Assembly (NCBI GenBank): GCA_030159075.1
Contig: BROG01000233.1
Location: forward strand, 381,001-445,000
Direction: 5' to 3'
From: Atrina japonica
Lineage: Eukaryota > Mollusca > Bivalvia > Pterioida > Pinnidae
Length of the DNA stretch: 64,000 nucleotides
Each line of letters begins with the position of its first letter. Position 1 is the stretch's first letter. The notes below the pieces were generated by a model, which saw nothing but the letters and a program-made list of their open reading frames with translations, did not search any database and was not told the DNA's origin. This document shows positions 52,817-63,546 of this stretch, piece after piece. The translations under genes and the position numbers were made by a program.

Positions 52817-55800
52817 CTAAACAGAAAATTGAAGAACATATGATTGAGAAATACAGTAAGCCATGATTAATTAACAACAGTTATGTGGAAAATTTACTCA
52901 TGCTACATTTTAACCCACCAACCCCTGAAAAACAATGGATTCTTCTGTAAGTCTAAGACTAAGACCAGTCCAAATGTGTCTTTAGGAGGAAATAGAGTTA
53001 AGAAAATAAATACCAGTACATTAAACAAAGAACCAACAGAGCCTTAGTTAATAATAACCTTAGTGAACCTTATGATTACAGCGAGAATACAAATTTTCTG
53101 ATTTGTTAGCGACCACTCAGTGCTCAACTAATTTTTCATGATTTTACGGTAAAACACACAAAATTTATGCTGCAACTGCACGTTTATAATCTCTTCATGA
53201 TGTACAACTGTAATTACTGATGAATTTTATTTTTAATTTGAAGAAAACTTAACAGAAAAATTAAGATATTGTTTAAGTACAAATTCAAATTTTGAGTACC
53301 ATACTCAACATATTTATTCATTTTTACAGGAAAATAAGTGTGACCTTTTTTATTTCATTTGAATGATGAGAAATAATCATGTGTTTTCTCTTCAGTCAGA
53401 TCCAGAAATTTCACAAAGGACCATATGATTAAAATAATAAAATAAAAGTCGAGCCCGAGTATCACGTAAAATTAATGACTCTGGGCCCAGATGACCTAAA
53501 TATCAAGGTACCATTAGATAGCCCTCATCACAAGAAATCTACATACCGTATTTGACCCATTAGGTGCCAAGGGTGCAACAAAAATTGGGGAAAAAAGGTG
53601 GGCGCTTATTGGGACTAATTTAAAATAGTCAACTTGAGGTAAAACAGTTACTTTTTTATAAGGCATGGAGATAAAGTTGTAGTTAGTACTGAGGACACCT
53701 ATCAATGGTGGACTACAGATTAATTGTTAATTGTAAACGGTCTTTCAGGTCCACATCTCGTCAACCGGCTAGAAAAGATTCTCCTCGATTGTGTAAACTT
53801 AAGGGGAGGGGAGCTTATGGGGACATGGGCACTTAATGCGTCAAATACAGTATGAAATATAGATTTTAATTGTTCAAAAGATGAAAGCTAGGTTCAAGTT
53901 TTTAGACATGGATGCATAGATGCCAACCCTATGATCTATCCATCAGTATTAATGGTGCGATTTTTTCGTAATCTGAGATCATTTTCAGTATCCAAAATTA
54001 TTGCTGAAATTTTTTTCTCCTATACAAGATCACCATGTAGATCTACAATAGAAAATTACATCCACAAACCTCACAAATGGACATAATTGTTTGTTTATTT
54101 ATTGTTGTTTAATGTCCCTCTCAAGAATCTTTCACTCATATGGAGACGTCACCAAATGCCGGTGAAAGGCTTCAAATTTTGGCCTATGCTTGGCCCACTG
54201 GGATTTTATGGCCATTGAGCAGTGAGGGTTCTTTAATGTGCCAACACCTACTGTGATACGGGACCTCGGTTTTACTGTCTCAGTCATAGCTTAATCATGT
54301 TTGGAAGGACAGTGAAACCAACCTGCCACCGACTGGACTTGAACTCACGACCTCACGATCAAGAGTTGAGTGTGCTACCGACTGAGCCAGGCCGGATCTA
54401 AATGGACACAAAACACATGGTATTCTCCGAGTTACGATACTTTAAGTATAGGTCACATTTATAAGCATTTTTCCTGATAGGATATAGTATTATAATGCAT
54501 AAAAAAATATAGATCCAAAACAAACCAAATAGAAATTTGAACCCCCAAAACCCATAAAGTGATAAACGATGTTGTCTTGTTGATTTTTACATTTGGTATT
54601 TTTTGTTCAAAAGTAACGCGGAATTGCACTAAAATGGGACATAAAAAAGGAAGCAAAATTTGCAATAATTCTGCTAAATCCATGATTATTGCCATCTATG
54701 ATGGACGCAACAGCTGGCACGGGGTGTGGTATTAGTCCTTTGGACCTTTTTTGTACAGACAAGCTAAAATGGGTTTGAACATTTGATCTTTACATAAAGA
54801 AATTAACATGTTGAATTTACAGTAACTTACAAGTTTGATTTATATTCCAGACTTTTTGCTATTTATATTTTCAAAGATTTACATTTTAATAAAAAAAAAA
54901 TTAAGTTCAGTTTTGCTTGTCATCACACAAGATCTTCCAAAATATAAATTTGCAAACTTGGTCAATACATCATCCAATGACGGAATGAGTCTCAAATGCA
55001 TACCTTGACCCAGTTTCTGTAAGCGTACTTTCTCTAGCACCTGCCTTCTAAACTCTCTGTTTTTCTCTTTCCATTCTTTGCCTTTCAAAGCTCTCTTGTA
55101 AACTGACTTTCCATTCACCAGGGCATAGCGTATCTTCCGACTTAAAAAGAAAAGCAAACAACAATGAATTCGGGATAATATCCACAGCAACACCGGATCT
55201 TAGCAACACTGACATTTTGTAATTAATTTCATTGTATTTATATACCTGTATCTATATTTATTCATATCATATATATATATCCCTTTGTCATGGACATTAT
55301 TGCACTGGTTATTTGTGCCCTTTTGCATCAGAAGAAGATATTATCCCCATCTTAAATTTATCCTAAATTATCCCCATCTTAAATTTGTCCTAAATTATCC
55401 CCATCTTAAATTTGTCCTAAATTATCCCCATCTTAAATTTATCCTAAATTATCCCCATCTTAAATTTATCTTAAATTATCAAAGTCACGTCCACTGCATG
55501 CATATCCATGCTTCAATTATTTAGCTTGGAATTTCACATTCAGTTTAATAGCTGTGAGTTTTAAAAAAATTGTTTTTCCTTTTTTTACTACTTAGATTGA
55601 TATACAATAACAAAAAAGACATATATAGGCATAACAATTCTTACATTCCTATATATTTTGTGAAAATTGCTTGAGAAATCCAGGTTTGGCACTTTTTCAC
55701 TTGCAATTGATTCACTCAATCGTACTATTTACACTGGACCTGACCTTATTTTCATAAAATATATAGGATAAGATTCTTTATGTCTGTGTATAGCTCTTAT

Positions 55801-58800
55801 TTGTTGTTGTACATCAAGTACAAGTAGTAAAAGTAGAAAAGAAAAAACGAAATATGTTTTGGTAAACACAGCTAATGCCCCTTTAAATTATCTTTCTATC
55901 CTATCATCTTAGAGCAAACAAAAATGGGCTCGTAATGTCCAGGTACACCGTGTACAGCATACACGTATTTATCATTACCATTACTCTTTTCATCATCATC
56001 ATCATCGTCGTCGTCATCATCCATATTATAATCCACTTACAATTCCTGTTGTTTAGCGATCGATTTTCCGACTTGCAAGAGGACTATTTCGTATTTTTAT
56101 CAGAAAGATCTAGTATTTGTTTACTTACCGCTTAACTGGGACATCAACCGAGGCTAATGGTGGCATCGAACCACTTGTGGTATCTGAGTTATGATTATCT
56201 ACATCAGGAACACTTGTACCATCGCTGTTATTCTGTCTCGCAGCATCATCCTGGTCAGCTGAGCTTTTTCTTTTTCGTCCTTGCTGATCCTCATTTTCAT
56301 CTGGCTGTGTCGTCAACTCGCTACTTAGTTTATCTTTTGGGGGGCGAATTGTGGACAGAAAAGAGGGCCAAGTAAAAATTGCTTGAAATCGTTCTTGCAA
56401 AAGTTTAAAACTCTTGGTATCTCGTAGTGACTGTAGCCTATCCGTTTTATCATCGTTTTTGGCTGGTTTTTGAGTCTTTCTGCAAAATTTTCTAACTGCA
56501 AAAGATGCAGACTTTTCGGCATCATTTATGACGTTATTAAGATCTAATTTGTCTCCAGACACTGTAGCCTTCTCCATTTTTTCTGCGTTTTCTCTTATTC
56601 TCTTCATTTCATCAACTTTTCTTTGGAGTTCTCTGCCAGCTGCTTTATAATAATATTTATTATAAACTTGATTTGCCTTGTGTATCAAAAGCCTTCTCTG
56701 TAGAAGTAATCCCTGAAAGGCCCTTGCGCTTGTGACGCTTGGTGGTAACATTTTAATACGACTTTGTTTGGGTTTTTTCAGTTGTTTTTGTTGTACCACA
56801 GCTGTTTGTTGTTTGTTTGTTGGTATTTTTACCTGCTTATTTGGTGTATTTTTCGATACATCAGAACTTGCAGCAGAACTCTGAACTGGGGCTAACTGTC
56901 TGACTGGCATAGTTGAAGCAAGAGGGATAATCATGCCCGGCTTAATTTGCTGCCCGGGTTGTAAATGAATGATTCTAACACCAGGTGGCAGTCTGATAAT
57001 TTTTTGCTGTGAATTCTGTTTATTCAATACTATTTGTCCAGGAGCATTTTTGGTCTGAGAGCATTCTTTATTTGCCTGACTAGGATTGTTAAGACCTTCA
57101 GAGCTTGAATTCTCAGATCTTGGTTCTACAACTGTTGTGCTTGCAGTACTAGGTCCAGATACAGGAATCGGTCCCTGTTTCTCTGATTCAGAACTTGCTG
57201 ACAATACAGTAGGCTGTTTTGAAAGTGGCATAATTTTTTTCAGACTCTCAATATCAGGAACATAAGCTGGATTTTTTTTGTCTGTTTTCTTTTGATAGTT
57301 GTTGATGGCTTTCTTCTGGTCCACTTCCAATGCCTAAAATGTAACAAGTCAACAAGTCTTGATCTGTCAATTAGAATGAACCCTCTCAATGACTTACAAG
57401 AATTAAATGAACCCTCCATTTGATTTATAATCATTAAATGAACCCTCCCTATGACTTACAATCATTAAATGAACCCTCCCTATTCATCAACTGAATCCCC
57501 TGTTTTTGACTTGCATTCATAAACTGTACCCTCTCTATGACTTATTCATTAACTGATCCATCCCTATGACATACATTCATTAACTGAACTCTCCCTATGA
57601 CTTACATTCATTAATTGAACTCTCCCTATGACTTACATTCATTAACTGAACTCTCCCTATGACTTACATTCATTAGCAAGGTTGTTGTGACACCTGTTAA
57701 CTGTTCTACGTCTTCTTCGTTTTCGACATAATCAGACTTCCGTCCAGTTGGACTGACTGAAATACAAAATCATATTGGTTCTAAAATCTTTCATGACAAT
57801 TTCTAGTTTTCAAAGTAGGCCTATAGTCATGAGGCATGAGGGGGAGAAAAACAGACATGTTTGAGAATCACTACGTCCCTAAGAACTTAGCCAATCGTGA
57901 ATATTTACGGTCAAGTCCCATAGCTCTGACAAAGACTGCAAATTACCGTAATTAACTCATCCTATGTGACACTTATTGATATAAAATTTGGTTTAAATTT
58001 GAGGGGAAAAAAGCCAAGATAATGTTAAAGACACAATAATGTTAAATATATACAAACGAATGGACTAAAATAAGCAAAATGAATCAATACATGTCCCCTA
58101 ACTGTCAAACTATTATTAAGAGAAAGGTGAGCAATTATAGAACTTTAACCAAAACCTTTCATCAAAACCTTAACCAGACAGAGTAGCAGATGGTCTGACC
58201 AGCTGGACGGATGAATCTATAGTCCCTCCACCACTTTCATTAGTAGACGACTCAAAAATATGAACTGAAGATCAAAGATTAGATACCTGGTAAATGTACA
58301 TAAACTAAAATATATGGTGTAAAATATGCATACACATGTCAGGATTTTCTGCACTCTTTTGGGAATGGGGCCTGGGCCTTTTTGAATTGCGAATTTTAGC
58401 AATATTCTGTTGCAATTGGGAAATCTAAAATACACAAAACCGTTTGAAAATACAAGAATCTTGTCAACTGACTACTTTTGAGAAATTTCATTTGGGAAGT
58501 GGGGAATAATGCATTTTTTTGCATTGGGGATGGTGCTTTATTTCCCCCTCTCTCCATCATCCTGCATGTGAAAAAATAGAGAATACTGTAGAATCAGAAA
58601 ATTTCATGGGGCTAAAACTTTGTTATTTTTTTAAATAAAACAAATTTGTTGATATCAAATTTTGTTGAAAAAAAAAACCTTTTTGTAATGGAACCTATAA
58701 CTATTACTAGGTATAATACATTTAAAATTTCATCATGGTTTAAATTTCGTTGATAAATGAAAACAACGAAATAAACAAAATTTAAACCACAATGAAATTT

Positions 58801-61800
58801 TCTGATTCTACAGTATATTGTCAATTTGTTTTACAGTGAAGACTGACACAAAATATAAAATTATGATAAAACGTACAAACATAGAATTTCTTCGGTCTTC
58901 CAACACTTTTCCTGGTTTGAAGACAGTGGTACATTTTCCAAAAAACAATATCTTTCATTTTGTCTTCAATCTCTGAATCATTTTTAAACCGTTTGACCCT
59001 GGCATCAATTCGCTTCTGTTCTCCGCCAATCATACGGGAAAGTTTGAGTATTTCCGCTACGCTTACTTGATTCGGGTCTTTATTCGCTAACATACTCTGG
59101 ACCTTATTTTGTAACTGTGTGGGCTGAAATAATTTCAAAAGTGATATAGAAATTAAAGAAAAAACAACCCAATAAATTCTTCACACCAAGTTGTTACAAG
59201 CCATGAAAAATAAAAGCACTGGAAGTTATGAATCATATATTACCATATATATAGTCAATTCTCAAATTATTGCCACTCAATTCATTACCATTCTCACAAT
59301 AATACCACAATTAAACAGGAATGTTTTATCTTGCTATATGTATACAGAATTCTCTTTATAATGCCAAATTCATTATCGCATTCTGCCACTCTTCTTATCG
59401 AACAAACTTCCATTTCAAAGTGTGAGTTTTCTCGAAATACTGCCGCAGGTTTTCTTGATCAATGAGGAAGCTAATTGGTCACTATAGATCACTGCTGTAA
59501 AGCCAGGCAGTAGTAACAAGACCAGGTAATTGAAGAATTAGATAAACAAAATAATAGATCACTGCTGTAAAGCCAGGCAGTGTGATAATGAACTATAGAT
59601 CTGCTGTCCAGGCAGTAGTGGTTTGAAGAATCTGTTCATTAAATATATATCAATGATACCATAGAACGGTAACTCTTGTCTAAATAACAAATGGAGACAG
59701 TTTATGGAGAATTGACTCTAATTACTTACAAGATTTTCCATACTTGTTACAAGGGGATTCCAAATTGTAAGCCAGTCCTTGACTGTTGGCCGATAATCAG
59801 AGATAATTTTCTCAGGGTTAAGTTGTATTACTGAGTTAGGTTACTGAACTCAAGATAAATAAATATGCCATACTTATGCATCTGTTTGATTCAGACAAGT
59901 TACTTTTTATAGCTATTTTTGCCATGGGACAAGTGTGTCTTGTTTTCATAACAAGATTCATTTCTCATATCTTCAATGAAATCACTTACCAATTTTGAGA
60001 ATGGCCACAACTTTATGGCGGTATCTTTTGGAAATTGTTCACGGGCTTCGGGTGTGAGGAGTTTACTCGCTAGCGTCTTGCTGAGATGTTGCTCAATCAT
60101 ATTGTGGAGCCGCATCTTCCTGTTCCAGATAGTCTTAAAATTGCGAGTTGAATATCTGTAGGACAGAGGTGGGCGAGGAACAGGTGTCTCACCTACAAAA
60201 TGAAATAATGGAACATTCTTACAGGTATTGACAGTTAAGAAAACATCTGTGAAAAATAAAGGTGGGCAAGGAAAAGGTGTCTCCCCTCCAAGATGAGATA
60301 AGGGAACATTCTTAAAGGTACTGACAACTTTTTCTTCCAAAAATTTAATTTTTTTTCTTGAAAGAATGAAGTTAGTTACCTTGACATTTGATAAACTAAA
60401 AGATATTCTTTGCTTCATGAGTCAAAATTCTGACTACCATATTTGACCTATTAAGCTCCCAGGGTGCTACAAAAATCAGGAAAAGGGTTGGGCGCTTAAT
60501 GGGACCAATTAAAATTCAAATTGACATAAATTTTATTATAAGGCACAGTGGTAAAGTTGTTGTATTTAATACCGAGGACACCTACCAAAATTTTTCTGTT
60601 GCTGAGGACTACGGATAAACCGTTACTTATAGTTTTTCAGGTCCACATCTCCTTGCCAACTATTTAGAAAAGATTCTCCATTGCATTTTAAAAAGGGGGA
60701 GGGACAATTTTAAGGATATGGGTGGTTAATGGGTTGAATATGGTATCTGAAAGTTGAAGGGTCGGTCCTGATTTTTTTTACCATATATTTATACCACTGT
60801 TATTTAGGATATCTCATAAAATAAATTTTTATCTTGAAAGTTTGCTTGTGTTAAAGTAAATTTGCAGTCCGAAGTGCAGCATAATATTATAGAAAAAAAC
60901 ACTTCTTATCTTGAAATGACCTTTTGTGGTCAAAGTTTTACTTTTTGTGAGCAAGAGCATTGTAATTAATTAACTGTTTACTTGCAAAACACAAAAAAAG
61001 ATTTACCACTACTGAGTTGAAACATTAATTAACAATTTTTTTTTAATCCAATTTGAATTAAGTAATAACTTGAAAAAGTTTACGCATTGTCTAACAGAGG
61101 CAGAATATATTTGAATTGGAAATTTGTTATCTCCAAATCCATATACCTCAAAGTAATGTGGACGCGGAACCACAAATTTCAAGATAACGAGATTCCACTG
61201 GTTTTTTTTTACTCATTTACAACAATTAACGAACAAGTTATACAACTTCTATAAATGTCTTTTGTTGACTCCGATGTTGGTGTAAAGTGGTGCTTACTGT
61301 TAAACTTTAGTACCTTAAAAGGACTCGTGTGTCCAAAGCTGGCTTCCACCATGCCATGTTGTATTACATATCACCAAAATGACTTGACTGATAATGAGAT
61401 GTCACAAATTATAAGTGAAAATCCACAAATGTTGAACTAAGCTATGGTACCCTTGAAGACACATTTGGAGTGGTCTAAGTCACCTAATTACAGAAGGGTC
61501 CATTGTTTTTCAGGGGTTTATAAGTTAATGTGCAATGCTACCATTAAATGGTACAAGATTCATGACTTCAAAATTCATTCACAAAAAGTATTGGATCCAC
61601 CTCTAACTGAACCCAAAAACCTCCTGCTGCAAGCCCAATGCTCTACTTATCAGAGATGTTATGTGTTAAAAGTTTCAAAGATCTTCACACATAAACTTAA
61701 AATTGATAAAATTAAAATTGAATTCTTTACCTAAATCATGTTTGAACATGTCTTGTCAGACCATACACTGAAAACTACTTAGTTATGTACATGATGTAAT

Positions 61801-63546
61801 CACTCAGATAAAATCTCTTTTGAGAAATTACTTTGTCTTGTAAAACCTCATTTCTATAGCAGAAGGGGTGGTTCCAGGCCTTTTTCTGACAATTTTGGGA
61901 AAATCCCATTGGAAACAAGACTAGGAATTTTAATGTGAATTTTAGTCTTATTGGGAAAAAAAATTGCATACATGTAAATCTAAGTGTTATATAATCTCTT
62001 TTCAAATGCATTTCCCTTGCATTAATTCATTTTTTATTACGGTTGTGGTCTGTACACCAAAATGGGAATTCTTTTTTATAAAATCCAGAATAAAAACAAA
62101 TGTACCAGTATTTTGGCGGAATATTGGCCCCGTGGGAGCTATACAAAAAGGCCTAGGTTCCACTGTTTTATTAACCTACACATTCTACAGAATTAGAGAG
62201 TCAGGAGGCAATATCTGAAGTGAAAGCAAAGTTACCTGTCCGTATGTCTTCCAGTTGTTTCAGATAATCTTCTTTCTTAACACCAGTATGTGACTCAATA
62301 AAATTCAGAGCTTTGTTGGTTTCTGTAACCTCTGAACTCTGAAAATACACAACAGATCTATTGCCCTTTGTTTAAGAGAAAGATGGGAGTCTTTCAATCT
62401 TAAAAAAAACCCCATCTATGGTAATTGCTTTATAGAAGCATTCCAACCCATCCAGAATTTTTCAACAATACGGTGGCTTTAGGTGAAGTGCCACAAAATT
62501 TTACCTGTGCTATGGATTGATGCCAATGTAATGAGGGTCCTTTTATGTGCAACGTACGCCCTGACCTGGTACCTTGTTTTTAAGTCTCATCTGAAAGACC
62601 CATAAACTTCACATCTCACGCTGAAATTGGGCAGGAACAGTAACTACTTTGGTTAGCTTGTGACATCTACATGATCTAGTCCTAGGTAAGATCAGGTTCC
62701 AGATATCGAACCTAGGACCTTCTGCTTGGGAGTCCAATACTCCATACTAGACCAATTTTCTGCTGGGAGTCCAATACTCAATACTTCAGGGGTTGCGCAA
62801 ATGGCAATTTTTTATTTCAATTGGCGACAAGAAATCACTTCTGGTGATATTTCTGGCGCATCCATTTTAATGAAGATTTAAGACATCTACATTAGATAAG
62901 TCTATTATATCTTCCAGGAACAGGGAATAATGACCCTGTTTATTAATTAATGTCATTAGACCACACAGAGGTGTAATTATCATGTGAGTACTGGGGTAAT
63001 TACATACACAACGACCTGTAGTGGTCAAGTACATGACAGTATGGATAAAGTGATTACCTAAATACCTGTACATTTATATTTAAACCTCCACACCTATAAT
63101 CACTATCTATATGTTCTGTCCTATATGCAGACTTAAAATATCAACATCATTAATGCTATACTAAATTCATGGAGCTTGTTAATCAATCCTCTATGATTTT
63201 ATTTAAAATATTTATTTAAGAAATTTCGAAGCGAGATTGTGGTGTCTTCTACAACATCGGCATTCCACACCATAAAATATACAATTTAAAATGAAAGTGA
63301 AATTTTAAAGCTTAATAATTAAAGCACAGATATACATGACACTCATGAGACTCGTGATTTAGGGCAATTTTAAGGTGGGGTGAATATGTTTCCTGTCATG
63401 GAAGGGCAAAAAAAAAAAACCTGGGGCGAAAATTTCCAGGTACTGGTTTACAAGTATATAACACAATTTACCGTCATCTTATGCCTTTTGTTAGCCCCTT
63501 CCTTAGTGCGCAAACTGACCAAGCCCATGGCTCTCTGTTCTTCTTC
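52284..63546 (-). CDS. 3' part of an unrecognised, probably nuclear protein gene (9-10 exons visible)
   Basis: Nine exons (63472-63546, 62236-62338, 59990-60192, 59730-59810, 58877-59123, 57668-57756, 56129-57333, 55004-55140, 52284-52816) join with matching phases into 890 aa ending at TGA 52284-52286. An extra 30-codon exon at 58175-58264 also fits. The 5' end is beyond the window, since the first visible exon starts with an acceptor. The protein begins with a helical, lysine- and acidic-rich part with WNRKMRLHNM, LWPFSKL and DYRPTVKDW. A basic GRPKK (AT-hook-like core) follows, then a long Ser/Thr/Gln/Pro-rich section with LPPGVRIIHLQPG. Next come a basic helical block (RRLLIHKANQVYNKYYYKAAG), IFTWPSFLSTIRPP and GRKRK (possible nuclear signal). 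It ends with a highly charged coiled-coil-like C-terminus. I do not recognise the family. A chromatin or transcription role is only an inference from composition. Confidence 0.85.
52910..53001. mobile_element. TTAA-type MITE in the last intron
   Basis: TTAACCCACCAACCCCTGA ... TTTAGGAGGAAATAGAGTTAA, with TTAA at both ends. Confidence 0.68.
53543..53854. mobile_element. MITE with ACCGTATTTGACCCATTA ends, copy 1
   Basis: 'ataccgtatttgacccatta' inverted as 'taatgcgtcaaatacagtat'. The 310-bp interior is shared with 60434-60746. Confidence 0.65.
54084..54399 (-). mobile_element. SINE type 2, minus strand, with 9-bp target duplication
   Basis: 'attgttgtttaatgtccctc' tail, 'tatggagacgtcaccaaatg' body, and head 'ctaccgactgagccaggc'. 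AAATGGACA flanks both ends (54075-54083 and 54400-54408). Inside the last intron of the unrecognised gene. Confidence 0.8.
55004..55140 (-). CDS. Unrecognised nuclear-type gene, penultimate exon
   Basis: Acceptor TTTTTAAG|TCGGAAG, donor GTCAAG|GTATGC, 137 nt. Encodes RRKIRYALVNGKSVYKRALK then GKEWKEKNREFRRQVLEKVR and LQKLGQ. Strongly basic and helical. The open frame continues into the intron, but phases fix the exon ends. Confidence 0.85.
55341..55485. repeat. 27-bp tandem repeat, 5 units
   Basis: 'attatccccatcttaaattt' + 'atccta', five near-identical copies in an intron of the unrecognised gene. Confidence 0.92.
55542..55887. mobile_element. MITE with TTTAAA..GGCATTAGCTGTG ends, copy 2
   Basis: Same sequence as copy 1, here inside an intron of the unrecognised gene. 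The right end GGTAAACACAGCTAATGCCC is intact and inverted relative to the left end. Confidence 0.6.
55973..56035. repeat. (TCA/TCG)n trinucleotide tract
   Basis: 'catcatcatcatcgtcgtcgt' within the intron before the large exon. Confidence 0.7.
56129..57333 (-). CDS. Unrecognised nuclear-type gene, large exon
   Basis: Acceptor ACATTTTAG|GCATTG, donor AAGCG|GTAAGT, 1205 nt, about 401 codons open throughout. It starts ALEVDQKKAINNYQKKTDKK. Next come a Ser/Thr/Pro/Gln-rich low-complexity region, RLPPGVRIIHLQPGQQIKPG, basic KKPKQSRIKMLPPS, and a helical block LLQRRLLIHKANQVYNKYYY. Then come FRKF/KTQK basics, FQAIFTWPSFLSTIRPPK, and GRKRKSSADQDD. This layout (disordered, basic, a few conserved-looking helices) is typical of nuclear regulators. 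Confidence 0.92.
57375..57667. repeat. 31-bp minisatellite filling an intron
   Basis: Plus-strand units 'gaactctccctatgactta' + 'cattcattaact', about 9-10 copies, most regular at 57560-57667. On the gene's sense strand each unit carries AATGAAT|GTAAGT, the same as the real donor of the preceding exon. Confidence 0.88.
57668..57756 (-). CDS. Unrecognised nuclear-type gene, sixth exon (excluding cassette)
   Basis: Acceptor GTATTTCAG|TCAGTCC, donor ATGAAT|GTAAGT, 89 nt. Encodes (F)SPTGRKSDYVENEEDVEQL then TGVTTTLLMN. A second AG four bases later would hit a stop, so the first acceptor is preferred. The donor is repeated several times in tandem in the following intron. Confidence 0.85.
58175..58264 (-). 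CDS. Candidate symmetric cassette exon of the unrecognised gene
   Basis: Acceptor GATCTTCAG|TTCATA and donor TCTG|GTTAAG bound exactly 90 nt (phase 1 in, phase 1 out) with no stop. It would insert about 30 residues, FHIFESSTNESGGGTIDSSV then QLVRPSATLS, between the flanking exons without shifting frame. The donor is weak (T at +3). Both inclusion and skipping give an open product. Confidence 0.55.
58877..59123 (-). CDS. Unrecognised nuclear-type gene, fifth visible exon
   Basis: Acceptor ATTTCAG|CCCACA, donor GTTT|GTACGT, 247 nt. Encodes PTQLQNKVQSMLANKDPNQV, SVAEILKLSRMIGGEQKRID, ARVKRFKNDSEIEDKMKDIV, FWKMYHCLQTRKS and VGRPKKFYV. The GRPKK stretch resembles the core of an AT-hook but is KK rather than GRP-flanked. 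Ends in phase 1. Confidence 0.88.
59478..59612. repeat. Direct duplication of 'atcactgctgtaaagccaggcag'
   Basis: The motif (key words 'gatcactgctg', 'aagccaggcag') occurs at about 59487 and 59556, with a third partial copy near 59597. Confidence 0.75.
59730..59810 (-). CDS. Unrecognised nuclear-type gene, fourth visible exon
   Basis: Donor AATCTT|GTAAGT is strong. The only acceptor that fits the phase-0 donor of the preceding exon is CCCTGAG|AAAATT, with the uncommon GAG form. 81 nt encode KIISDYRPTVKDWLTIWNPL then VTSMENL. The upstream acceptor CTCAG (leading into IQLNPEK) breaks the frame. The 5' boundary is therefore the weakest in the model. Confidence 0.7.
59990..60192 (-). CDS. Unrecognised nuclear-type gene, third visible exon
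   Basis: Acceptor TTTGTAG|GTGAGA, donor AATTG|GTAAGT, 203 nt. Encodes ETPVPRPPLSYRYSTRNFKT, IWNRKMRLHNMIEQHLSKTL, then ASKLLTPEAREQFPKDTAIK and LWPFSKL. It is free of stops and has coding-type composition. A degraded copy of its first bases and acceptor lies at about 60244-60327. Confidence 0.88.
60153..60327 (-). repeat. Tandem duplication of an exon's 3' splice-site region
   Basis: 60153-60234 (real acceptor and exon start) and 60244-60327 are about 80-bp copies offset by 91 bp. Shared blocks: 'ggtgggc-aggaa-aggtgtctc' (split by single changes) and 'gaacattctta-aggta-tgaca'. In the upstream copy the acceptor TAG has become GAG. Confidence 0.8.
60434..60746. mobile_element. MITE with ACCGTATTTGACCCATTA ends, copy 2
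   Basis: Shares 'ggtgctacaaaaatcagg', 'gggcgcttaatgggacc', 'aggtccacatctcc' and 'agaaaagattctcc' with copy 1. Both lie in introns of the same gene. Confidence 0.65.
61440..61530. mobile_element. TTAA-type MITE, degraded left end
   Basis: Central 'acacatttggagtggtctaag' and right end 'caggggtttataagttaa' match the family. Confidence 0.55.
62236..62338 (-). CDS. Unrecognised nuclear-type gene, second visible exon
   Basis: Acceptor TTTTCAG|AGTTCA, donor ACAG|GTAACT. 103 nt, encoding SSEVTETNKALNFIESHTGV then KKEDYLKQLEDIRT, predicted helical. Ends in phase 1, matching the next exon. Confidence 0.85.
62460..62760 (-). mobile_element. tRNA-headed SINE, type 3
   Basis: The minus strand head 'tggtctagtatggagtattg' with B box GGTTCGATATC is followed by a roughly 230-bp body, including 'gtttatgggtctttcagatg'. 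It differs in body from types 1 and 2. Confidence 0.6.
63472..63546 (-). CDS. Unrecognised nuclear-type gene, first visible exon
   Basis: Acceptor TTTGCAG|GAAGAA, donor GACG|GTAAAT. 75 nt, 25 codons in phase 0: EEEQRAMGLVSLRTKEG then ANKRHKMT. The exon is preceded by an intron, so the gene continues past the right edge. Confidence 0.75.

Noticed and set aside
57375..57667. CRISPR-like array (31-bp repeats)
   Set aside because: Units are contiguous with no unique spacers, and it is an intron of a eukaryotic gene.
59816..59989. Continuing the 203-nt exon through to the stop at 59900 as a terminal exon
   Set aside because: A perfect GTAAGT donor occurs at 59989, downstream exons remain in phase, and the read-through residues look intronic.
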